From positions 3,184,501 through 3,248,500 of the forward strand of contig JAGUCH010000007.1 in assembly GCA_019096065.1 (NCBI GenBank): a stretch of DNA of 64,000 nt, written 5' to 3'. The notes below the pieces were generated by a model. It made no database searches. It was given only the letters and a program-made list of their open reading frames with translations, and was not told the origin of the DNA. Of this stretch, positions 11,729 to 22,810 are shown piece after piece (position 1 is the stretch's first letter; every line of letters starts with the position of its first letter). The DNA is from Paracyclopina nana. Lineage: Eukaryota; Arthropoda; Copepoda; Cyclopoida; Cyclopettidae. Both the position numbers and the translations under genes were made by a program.

Positions 11729-14700
11729 TCATGCCTGATCAGAGGCATTATTGGCCTTTTTGCCACTACCACCCTGCAATTGCTGCTGCTGCTGCTGATG
11801 TTTCCTAGATTCTTGCACGGCCTCAACTATGGTCCTGACAGCCTCTTCATGACCCTCAAAGCTGTCCCTTTTCTTCTCTAGGTTGGGCTTAGGTCCCAAG
11901 GGAGGCCTAGGTGGTTCCAGGCTGTCACCTGAACTCTGCTTTCTCACCCTGGAAGGCTTGATTGTGTCATAGGGGCCTAAATGGTACTGGTTCATCTTGA
12001 TAGACTCATATTGCTTGATCGACTGGCCATCCAGGGTTTTGGCCTCTGGGCCTCGATGGACCACAGCTTTGACCTCACCTCGGTTCATTCTATACTGTAG
12101 GGTCTCTTGGAGGTGAGCCACTGCACTTTGGAGGTCTCTTTTGTCCAGTGAGGACACTGAGGCTCTTGCCAGGTGTGTGGAGGCTGACTCGGAATCACTG
12201 CAAGCTGCTGAAGAGTCTGAGCCCAAGGCACCAGCTCCTAACGGCCTCCGAGGCCGGTCAAGACTCCTACTGAAGAAATACAGGAAAGTGGAAACAGTGT
12301 TAAAATAAATTGGCCTTTGTAGTCCCCACCTGTAAGCCATTAAGGTCTCGGAGGCCACAGATGAGGTCACTTCCGATATTCTAGAAAGCGCAGCGGGGTT
12401 CAAGGACTCGTCAATTTCAGGAGCTGACGACCTCCGAATGATGGAGGGTAGACTTCCAGTTGTAGTGGAGGTGACTGAGGTCACGGCCTCCGAGGTCAGA
12501 GAGCTGAGGTCAAACATGGCGTCTTGTGTGGCATTGGTGGAGGCCACAGACTCAGCTCGGGTGGCTGACCTCGACCTTACCCTTCTGGAGGCCAGTGAGG
12601 CTGCATCGCAGGCTGGACATGGAAGATTGGTACTGTTGAACAAGGAGTTGGTATCAGAGCTGGAGCTCCTCTTATCACTGGTGGCTGTAGAGCTTCCCAA
12701 TTTTTTGTTGTACCGAATCACGCTCAGCACTTCCACACTGTCAGATTCCAGAACTGAATCAGTGCTCAGGTGGTCAGGATCCTCATCCAGGCCTACAGGG
12801 GTCACCCTTGAGGATTTGCCCAATCCTGGAGGCTCATAAGGCTTCGTGACTACAGCTGCAATTAGACAGAGTTTTTGTTTAGATCCGCCCCTAAAATATC
12901 CACTCGGTCCGCGAGACTGGTTCATAATCAAAACAAACACAAAGTGGGCTTTGCCAAGACTCTTTTTTGGCCAATTATGATGGATCGAGAGAGTACCATG
13001 TTTTTTCCCCTAGCTTTTTATTGTTTACTCACTGGTGGCTGATGAATCAATGGTACTGCTGGCGCCAGACATTCTTTTCACCGAGTTGGAGGCATCAGAC
13101 ACACTGAGGCTTTCAGTGGAGGCCAGAGGAGCCATGAGCCTTTGTTTCCCTTTGCCCTCAGAGCTGGAACTGGTTACATTGGTAGCCACATTAATGGCAG
13201 TAGCCTCTTCTTTGGACCTGACCTTCTCCAAGAAGGAGCTCAGCAGGCCTTTCTTCACATCAGCTGTGGTCTCACTCAGGGATTTCTTTGGAAGATCTGA
13301 CATGGCCGGGGTGGAGTACTCAAAAGGGGGCTCAGCTAGCATGCCATTGTCCTCAGCAGTGGTTGAGATTTTGGGCACCGAGGACGAAGGAGGTGGAGGT
13401 GGCATAGGAATGTTGGCCTCCATGGCCTCCAAACCTCCACCACGGCCTCCAGATGCGATTCTCAAGAGCTGGCGTTCCCTTTGTAGCTGCTGTTGGTGCT
13501 GAGCCATCAGCTCATCGAAGGGAGACATTCTTTTATTGCTGCCACTACTACTTTTGGCCTCAGAAGTAGTGAGGCTGCTCATCAATATTGGCAGTGGCCT
13601 TGAGGATTCCAACCTGCAAAAAAGAGAGCTCTTTCATCTTTCATAGATGACTTTGTGCTCCAAAGTGGAAAATGTTGGAAGAGTTTGTAATTGAGATTCC
13701 TCTTATACATAGTCTTGTTGCTGTGTAATTGGATGTATTCTAGTATGCTTAATTGGCTATTCAAGGCTCTGTTACAGCCTGAGTGTAAGGTTATAAGCTC
13801 AAAACACATGTTTCCCCTTGTCTTGGTGCCATACTTGTATTGCATAAAGGAAAGCAATGTTGGCAACAATGATGGATGACGGAATATCTGAGATGAAATA
13901 CAGCTGCTCTACATATTGGTCAGGCTTCACTAATATTACATATGTATTCGGTAGTTATACTGTTCAACTTTGCGCCTCACATGCTGCTGCCACTTACAAA
14001 AATGTGGATACTTCTCTGCTTTTTTCTAAATTGGATACAGCTGAGGCATACTTGCAGCAAGATTTCTTCAGCCAATTAGGGGCCATATGATAGCTAGATA
14101 TGCCATGCTAGCTATAGCTGTATTTGCATTCATTAATACAGTAGCAGATACAGATCAGTTTTCGGGTAGGATCTTTAAATACAGTTGCTGTAATCCTAGC
14201 ACTCCTTCAATTACATACTACATCAAGATCATCTGTATGTATTTCTGTATTTGATCCTTTCCAGACACATTCTACTACAACTCCATCTCAAGGTTGTAAT
14301 GCAAGGAAAACATCCTCGTACTGTATTCATGCATGTCTCCACCAAATACATGTATGGAATTTGAGGCTGCTGTACTATTTGTAGCATTACACAGTTTGTG
14401 CTGCAAGCATGAGGATATGACATATGCAGCAGAGCAATTACGATTTCCAATTCAAAGCCAGAAGAAGTAAACAGCACAACTAGAGCAACAACTCTGTACC
14501 AAGGTCATCATCTGTATTCTGCTGCAGAATACAGTGAGAGACACCTCATCTGCTGCATTTTGCTTCCAGAGTGATAAAACCCCATAACATATTGTATTGC
14601 GTTTTGCCATTTGGTAAACGTGCTCACATGGAAAATGTGAATACAGATGGATACATCTCAGAAGTATTCCAATACGTAGCATGTTTTTTATATACACTGG

Positions 14701-17700
14701 CCAAATGCAAGTATTGGGCCTACGCTCCTCATTGGATATGTTTTGTAACAGGAAAATTGCTATCAAAAGATTGCAGCAGCTTTTCTCACCTGGATTTGTA
14801 TTCTGCCAAGGATACAGCTGTTTGCAACCGCTCTGGCAGTAATTGAGGCTCATTGTATTGCTGTCGGCTGAAGTTTGCTGGTGGACCATAATTGGAAGCC
14901 TTAGATTGCAAAATGCACTCTTCCTCAGTCAGTGGAGGCTGTTGATGTATTTGGTGGTGTTGCTGCTGACCTCCGACCTCGGGCTGAATTTGCTCCATCA
15001 AGCTTGTAATTGACTTGATGTAGGGCTCCAATTGTTGAGCAATTCCCATTAACTGGCGAAGATCATCTCGCAGGCAGCAGAGCTCTGTAAGCTGAAAAAG
15101 AATCGAAAGCTGTTGTTTTCTACTCTGTTGGAAAATATGCTTTTCCAAAAGTGACCCCAAATGACCAAACTCTTGTTGCGAAAAACATTTACTGCCGCAA
15201 TAAGTCACTTCTGATGAATCCGATGTGAGTCAGCAAAAGTGTTGATGATCTTACTTGTTCCTTAAAGATGGTTTGTTCAATGGTGATTCTCTGCTGCTCC
15301 TCCTCCCACATTTTGTGGAAGAGCTCCTTTCGTTCCCTCATCAGTTGGTCAGTTTGCTCAATTTCATCAGTCAAAGATGCACAGTCAATCACAATGTGCT
15401 CCACCTGTTTGTAGCTGGTTAGGCACCGGCGCGTCGTGACGTCACGGTGCAAATCTGACACTTGGTTTTTGATGTTGTTAAACTTGTTGTTGAGACCCTG
15501 CCACAAAAAGTAAGGCGCGTGAGCAGCTGATGCGTACTCAGTGCTTGTAATTGCCTATACCTTGATTTGTACATCAAATCCTCGGCAGTGTTTGGTGAAT
15601 TCTTTGTCTGAAAGCCCACGAGCTGACATGGTCTGCCTCTTGATGGCCTCTTGGGCCTGAGGCCCTGACTGCTGCATCATATGAAGGCGTGACAGGGTGG
15701 CCCCGCCCGCAGCTGCGAACCGCGAAGCGTTCGACTCTTCGCTGTTGTTGGCTGCCCTGGAGGAGGACCTGTGGGGCGGGTAAGTGCCCACGCCCCCATA
15801 GGGGCTCTTGTCCCCACCAGCCCCCCCACTCCCCCTCGAGGATGCCCCTTTGGCACCATAGCCTGCTGCCACTGTGGAAGAGGAGGATCCATCCCCACCT
15901 GGCTGCTCGGCCAGCGAGGCCACCAAAGGCTCGATGGCAGTGACGAAATGGCCTTTGTAGTTGGTCTTCACTTCGCTGTTGTGTCCAGGCCTAGGGGGTG
16001 CAACCAGACTGATTAGCCTATTTCCTACTATCTTGAGGGAAAAATGGGCTTTTTTCAAAGGCCAACAAATGGCCTTTGAAGGCTGCTGTATGTACCTGAG
16101 AGGGTATGTGAGATGGGCAAGAGCTGTCAGTCGGTCGATAAGTTGGTAGGCCAGGGTTAGGAACTCATGTTTGTTGGCAGTGCTGGTGAAAGTCGTGCAG
16201 AGGATCAGATGCATTTGGACAGTCGGTAATAGAGTGCCTACACTGTGGAGTTGAGCCTTCAGCTCTCCATCCTTGGTCGCGTATTGACTGCAAATAGATA
16301 ATGACACAGAGTTAGAGGGAGCTCATGTTTTTCATGTTTCTAGAATGGGCCTTTCTCAATAATTGGCATCTTCAAGAATCTGCTGAGAGAAGGTAAGAAT
16401 TTTCAAAAGGGCTTTCTCCAAATGTTGCTTCAAATACTGCTGTTTGCCTGGAAAATGTGGACGCACCTCTCAAGGTCTTTGATGAGTATCTCATATTGCT
16501 TCTTGAGGGAATCGATCAATTTGGCATAGGTGGTCATGATTCCATCCCTTTCTGCTTCCATGTTCCTTCTGAGCTCTTCGAGCAGAGCCCGAAAAAGGAT
16601 CACACCGTCTCGCAGAGAGGTTTGCAACTCCTTTATCGACTGAAAGGGCAGACAAAAGAAGATTTATTTGAGCAGGAGAGGAGCCCTTAAAGCGTCCTTG
16701 CAGCTTGAATATTTTCATACCGTTAAAGCTCGTTCCAGCTTTTTGGCCCCTTGGTTGTAGGCTGTATCCAAGTCGACGCAATACCGTCTGGCCTCTACTG
16801 AGGTGTCTCGAAAGCACTTCATGCACAACATGGCCTTCTTGGTTGTGCAAAACATGGTGTAAGGCTCACCATGAAGCGAACACTGAAATTAATTCAATGA
16901 CAATTTTTCTGGGCAAGTTTCACTTTTCATTTGGGAGGGATGAAAATGAATGTGTAAGATACCAAATGTATTTCACTGTTTGCCCTGTGGATTTCTGAAT
17001 ATTAGCTTACTTTGTAAGTGAGCAAAGCGACAAAAATTGCAGTAGTTTTAAACGATGACGTAGAAGTCTCAAATGCTTTTGAGAGGCATAGAGAAAGTGT
17101 CGCTTTCTCCTCTCCTTCTTTGAAAAATGGAATTGTGATGAAAAATAAATGAAGTTGCTTCAGCTTGAAAATTTAGTCACAAGAAGAGCCGGAGCACAAA
17201 GTTGGACTAGCTTGTTAGCTAGAAGTAGACTACCAGACCTGAAGCCCTTAATTGAGCCGAAAAAGAATGGAGAGAATTGAAAAGTTGGAAAAGTTGTGAA
17301 AGGAAATGGCTAAATCGAGAGAAAGAGCCAGCATCTAAACCAATATATCACTTGACGAGGCCATACATATTTTATGGCTGTAACAACGCTTACAAGTCAT
17401 ACTAATTTGTAAAAATCTGTAAAGTCAGTTGTGAAATTTCTTTGCAATCTTTCAACTTCATTTTCACTCCTCACAAGTGAACAGAAAGCTCTGCCAAAAA
17501 AATAGAAGGGATACAAATACCAGAGTCGTCAGTTACCTTTTTGGCGTTTTCTTTGGTCTTCTTTGACATGTGAATAACTTCATGCTGAGAAAACATTTTG
17601 GCTCGATGTGTTTCATCCCGACATTGACCACAAAGGGCTTGGCCTGAAATTGGAAAGTTTTTTCTTTAGCACAATAATGCTACCCTCAAGAGTGAGAGAG

Positions 17701-20700
17701 GCTGGAAATCTTTCTTCTCTCATATAAGGAAGAAAAGGTGAGAAAGATTTGTGAAAAATGGATCAGTTTTAGACAACCAGTCTGTCAGTCCATCCATCTC
17801 CCAATTTCCAAAGGGCCTTCTCTTTACATCATTTCGATGCCAATTTTACAAAAAAATATGAACACTTGATATACTTTGAAAACTCAATTAAAAAATACTT
17901 TGCAAAAGAGGAACGCCACATTCAAGAAGAGCCTTACTTTTGTTGCCCCAACTCTGAGATTGAGTTGAGCCCCCAAACTTGCAAAAACAGCTGACAAATT
18001 TCAGTTCATTTTCATGTTTTTTGAAAATGTTATCCTTGTGTTTCAAAACTGGTATTTTGGTATTCCTTTTCTTTCTTTCATTTTGGAAATTGGCAATTAG
18101 TTTTGAAATGGCTTATAATTCTGCTAATCCTTTGAGATTAGGCATTCTGCTGCAGTAGCAAAGATAAGCATGAGTACTAGCACAAAAAAATAATAATGCT
18201 ACTTTATATTCCCATATTTTGCTTCAATTTTATGACTTGCGCATGATTTTTGGTGGAAAACAGTTGAGCCCAGCAAAATGAGGCTTTGACATGAAAAAGC
18301 TTTATGCACACATAAATCATGGCCAAATTTGCAGGTGTTTATTAATAACCAAACTATAAATCAAGCCTGACAACAATTAGCTTGGTGTATCAGCAAGCTA
18401 ATTAGGCTTCTTAGAGTTCTGCCTCCTTTTAAGTGCATGAAAGGCACTCAATAAAAAAGATTTTCGCCATAGCTGCATAAAAGGAGAAGTAGGCCATGAA
18501 ATTTGCATATACCATTTTCTAAGCCACATTTGGCAGTAAAACTCTCTTCCTGTAATTTGTTGCATGGTACATTTTCATAAAGAAATGGGAAAGAGGTAGA
18601 GCAAAAAAGCCTTTCTTTTTTTTGCAATCAAGCCAAAAATATGACAGGCACATTTATTTGCTTCCTTGATTGGATGGCAAGGCAAAAAAAAACCTTTTCA
18701 GCCAGGAAAAAGTACTGGGAAAATACTGACTGTTACAGTGTATTTTGAATATTTAATTTGCTTTCATAAGTGCAGCAGCAGCTAGCAGGAAATATGCATT
18801 CATACCACAGGTGTTACAGTAGAACATTGGTAGGTTAGAAACGTCCCCAATAACCAGTCCGGTTTCTTTGTTAATAAGCGTTAGTAGGTGATCGCACTCT
18901 CTTTGACTGGACCAACACACTGCAAAAATAAGATGAAAATGCAAGCAAAATACACACAAAATACAGATAAATGCAACACAAAATATGGGCACCGGACAAA
19001 GTAAAAAATATTGACTAAAACTAGATCAAAGCAAAATATCTATAAAAATTGTTTGACTGTCTCAAAACTGCAAAATCAGCTGATGAGTGGCGCTACTATC
19101 ATAGGTTACAGCCCATAACTCTCAAAGCATTTTTTTCTGTTATCAACCAGTATTTTTGTTCTTCATGGGCTCACTTAAGAAAAATCCTAATGCAGTGAAA
19201 AAAGCTTAAGATTAATTTCCTGGCTGAAATGCAGCAAACTTGCCTACTTCACAATCAATCATTTCTCAGCTAGTTTTTGCAAAAAATGCATAAATTGCAA
19301 AATCAACTGATACTTGAGCAACATTTTGCTGTAACACACTCCATATGATGTAGTACATGTGTGTATTCTGCTGCCATACAGAAAAAGGAAAATGCAGAGG
19401 AGAAAATCGAGGCCATCCTTGGTTACTACTGAAGCAGTAGCATATAGCAGATCGAGACTTGAATGAAAAACAATTTTTTCTGTCTTCCTAGCGCTCCACC
19501 ATCACCAGCTGCTGCTGCTACAACCAATACAGCTGCTTTCCCCTCATCATCTATTTTGGTGAGCTTCCCCGATTTACTTTTACGGTGTATTTGGCACCAA
19601 GAATAGCACCCAATGATGACTTACCCAGAAATTGACAAACCGAAACCAGAAACGAGGCTACTCTCTGGATTTGCCCTGAATCGGCCAACATTGGTGCAAA
19701 AGGGCCAATTAGCCAGTAATCATTTAATTACAGCCTCAAAAGGCCCTAATGGGTGCGGGCAATTGATTTATTGGCCCTATTTAGGAGCATAATAGCTGAA
19801 TAGTAGTACTAGCTTGGCTTTCTCCAATTTCCCCAGGATTTTGGTTCATTGGACCTCCTCCAGTTTAGCTTTGAGGTTGTGCTGAGAAGCGTAAAATCCA
19901 AAAGTGTATGTAGTACAACATAAGGTTTGCTCCCATTGAGTCTTCCTTTCTTTGGTGCTGAAAGCATCAATCTACTTAGTAGTAGTGCAACTAAACAACT
20001 GTCCGAGGCCGAGGCCACAATCGGCCCTCGAGACCGACATCAAGAATGCTCTTATCCATCCCAGGCCAATACATCAACTTCCTCATTGATGATGGCCACA
20101 GCCACACATGCCCATTTTGGCAATAAATCGATGGAAGACATTCAGGAATGCAGCTGCTCTTGTCATCAAACTTTGCCCATTAGGCCGCTTGATGGCGCTG
20201 CGCAAAGTTTATATGCAATGTTGGAAAACTTGGAGGCTTTTCAAAATGAGCCAGATTGTATTGCAAAAAAATGATGCTGAACTCTAAAAGTTGATTTTTT
20301 GTATAATAGAAAGGCAAGCAAAGATAAAAAGCGCCCTCTATGTTTTGTGTTTTCAGACGCCATAACTATAAATGATACAGTCTTATTTATGTTGCAAAAC
20401 TTCCAAGAGCCTCTAAATAAGCCAGAAACGTAAGATCTTTCATAAATTACTTTTGAAGTTATTTGAAATGTAATTTTGGCCTTTTTTTCAAAGCGTCCTC
20501 TTTAAAATATAGCCCATCATTGAAAGTTTGTATGGAAAATGGCTAAAAAGGCTGCATGTTCTATAAAGTGGATACAACCAAATCCTTGGATGATTTACCT
20601 AAGCTCAAGTGTGCTTTCAAGGTGCTGATGGTTGGGGTCGAGATTTTCTTTTGTTTTTCCAAAAAGTGCGGAAACTCACTTAAGCTGCAGAAGGACATGA

Positions 20701-22810
20701 GCAAACACACTAAAAATATTTGCTCAGAAAGAAAAATGTTCTCATCCTTTTTTCTCATCAGAGGAGCTGCTACTACTGGAGCTATTAGCCATAAAAATGC
20801 AGCTGAAACATATTGCAGCCTTGAAAAAATGTCTTTTGGCCTTTGCTAGAATTAAAGTGCCAGAAGCTAGCTGTAGGCCTTTGTTGCAACAGCAACAACA
20901 AAACGGAAATGAAAGAAAGCAATATGCCGTAATAGTTTGTTTACTACCCTGTAAGGACTTTCTGCCAACTTGAGACATTGTACGTGTGACAGGCTCGAAA
21001 AAAAGGAGGTGAGGCATTTAACCAGTTTGGCACGTGCCACAACAAAATACATTGGGTATTGCCTGACCGACACAAAATGACGCAAAACTTCAACACGACA
21101 TCAAAGCAAACTAGGACACTTGGTATCATTAGCTAAAAAAGCTCCCTCTCTGTTTTTCACTCTGCACCAAAGGTTTTCAAAAGATTGCAAAAATACAGAG
21201 GGTGCTTTTTTTGGCAACGACACTTGAAAGGCTGAACGAAGGCTTCACACCATTATCACGCCCATTCAACATAAAGGAATTTGGAGGAATATTTCTTGAT
21301 GATGGTCTTACCACAGGTGTTGCAAAAAAACATGGGGCTCTTTTCATTTCTGTCACAGTTGGCACAAGTTGGAAACTCTTCACACGTCGATTCCACCAGA
21401 AAACGAAGCAAATGGTCGGAGGGAGGCAGTGAATGGCCATCACGAAGAGGTGTCAATTTTCTGAAAGAATACAATATAAGTTTTCATCACTCTGAATATA
21501 GTAACATTGTAAAAGAGTTACCCTTGTATTACGCAAAACATTAACACGACAACTTAAGAGTTCAGGACAATTGGTGTCACTTGTTGGAAAAGCTCCCTCT
21601 ATGTTTTTCACTCTTCACCAAAAGTTTTCAAAAGATGCCAAAAATGAGGATGGTGTATTTTTTTATGGCAAAGCACAATTAATTCCGTGAAAGGGTAATA
21701 TTTTCTAGCAGATCAATGCGGCAGCTGCCAGCTTTTTTTGGTAGACTAAATGGAGACCCATCTATTAAGTGGAGGCTTCTCCATTAAGTTGGCTGGCTGC
21801 TTAATTTAAAGGCTAAAAGCCAGATTGCTGGCTCCTCCTACCAACTTCCTTAGCGAATGCTTTGCATAACAATCAATGCCAATAGTAAATGAAAATGCAC
21901 ATTTCCGATTCCTTGACATGCAAATCTGATTTCAGAGAGAACAAAGGAAACGTCAATTTTAGAAAGCACCTCTCAGCAGGAAATAATAGAGCTTTGCATG
22001 AGCTTCCATTTAACCACAATAAAGTGTGTGAGGAGAAAGAAGCCAAAGAGGATTCAGCCTAAATACCATAAACTCCAAAGTAGAGCTTTGGCATCGATTT
22101 GCTCACTTTACACACTTTTCAAGGCTCTTTACAAACCCTAAAAGTTAGTTATTCACCCTTTCAGTGCAAACCTCAACATTATACATGAACACAAGCTCTT
22201 TGCAAAATACCTTTAAGATTGCTTGACATTTACAAAAATCTCTTTATATACCCCACCAGGACTTAATATACCGTAAAAACTTTACACTCAAAAAATGGCA
22301 TAAATTACTTCAAACAATTCTCCAACCCTCTCAAAAAATGTTTGAGTATTTTCAAACATAAGTTTAGCATAATAAATTCTTAATATCATGTTTTGCGCAT
22401 AAATCTCTTTATTTCTGAAGAGACTCTTACCCGCAAATTGGGCATGCTAGCTTTGCATCAACAACTCTTCCACGGAGGCAAGCAGCACAAAAAGTGTGGT
22501 AGCACGCTAACAAACACGGATTCTGGAATGCTTGATTGCACATGAGACACAACAGCGGATTCCGGTTAAACTCCGGCGGGAGCTGAGTCGGCTGTTGGGG
22601 CAGTACGGGCTGAGTGGGAATTGTGGGCGCGCCGCCGGCCCGTATGTAGGTGGCGCCGGCAGGTGCACCGCCACCTCCCGTCATAGCGGCGGCGGCGACT
22701 GCTACCGGCGCACCACCGTTGCCGCTGTTGCCGTTACCGAAGCGCATGTGGTGCGCGCCGGCGCCGGCCGACCGCCCGTTTGCATCAAGCGGGTGCTGCA
22801 GGCCCGACAT
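11729..22810 (-). CDS. RNF207: RNF207-type RING finger / B-box / coiled-coil protein
   Basis: Exons, from the start codon at 22810 downward: 22431-22810, 21312-21460, 17537-17643, 16721-16882, 16467-16639, 16096-16287, 15561-15990, 15255-15497, 14790-15091, 13033-13613, 12330-12855, 11729-12269. All phases agree, giving 1261 residues without the cassette exon. A Gly/Ala/Pro-rich start is followed by a C3HC4 RING (CLMC, CYHTFCAACLRGR, CPIC), then LRFLVES and a B-box (CANCD, MFFCNTCG, CGQCRDETHRAKMFSQHEV). CSLHGEPY, a coiled coil, LLPTVQMHLILCTTF and LEPYIKSI follow, in the order I know from vertebrate RNF207. The vertebrate protein is about half as long; the extra C-terminal half is Ser-rich and unrecognised. 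Vertebrate RNF207 affects cardiac potassium channels; the role here is unknown. RING proteins usually act as ubiquitin ligases. Confidence 0.88.
13614..14789 (-). other. RNF207 intron rich in ATACAG/CTGTAT words
   Basis: No coding sequence that I can support. The stretch repeats the hexamer ATACAG or its complement many times, especially from 13900 to 14850. Confidence 0.5.
18806..18919 (-). CDS. RNF207: Cassette exon of RNF207 duplicating part of the B-box
   Basis: An exon of 114 bases (38 codons) with a good acceptor (TTTTTGCAG) and donor (GTATG). Both ends are in phase 1, so it can be included between exons 21312-21460 and 17537-17643 without changing the frame. Its end, MFYCNTCG, matches the end of the preceding exon, MFFCNTCG. 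It also supplies two more cysteines near its start. Inclusion would lengthen or re-pair the zinc ligands of the B-box. It cannot replace exon 21312-21460 directly, because exon 22431-22810 leaves a different phase. Confidence 0.65.
21077..21225. repeat. Direct repeat copy A beside RNF207 exon 2
   Basis: About 150 bases matching 21528-21685 in the same orientation. Shared stretches include a GCTCCCTCT block, GTTTTTCACTCT and TTTTCAAAAGAT. It lies downstream of exon 21312-21460 in the direction of transcription. Confidence 0.6.
21528..21685. repeat. Direct repeat copy B beside RNF207 exon 2
   Basis: The partner of the repeat at 21077-21225, about 450 bases away on the other side of the B-box exon. 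The copies share ACGCAAAAC and ACACGACA and then the GCTCCCTCT block. Small differences show that the duplication is not recent. Confidence 0.6.

Larger units (their letters stand above)
17644..21311 (-). other. Long RNF207 intron pair surrounding the cassette exon
   Basis: Apart from the cassette exon 18806-18919 this is AT-rich intron DNA. On the + strand, 19927-20274 is open and Ser/Thr-rich, ending in a short Glu/Asn-rich helix-like segment and a stop. A small open block at about 19491-19553 is bounded by AG and GT. These could be exons of a nested or antisense gene, but I could not link them in phase to anything, so no gene is called. Confidence 0.4.

Noticed and set aside
19927-20274. 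Ser/Thr-rich + strand frame inside an RNF207 intron, possible nested gene
   Set aside because: Looks partly protein-like but has no phase-consistent partner exon or recognisable domain; mentioned only under the intron.
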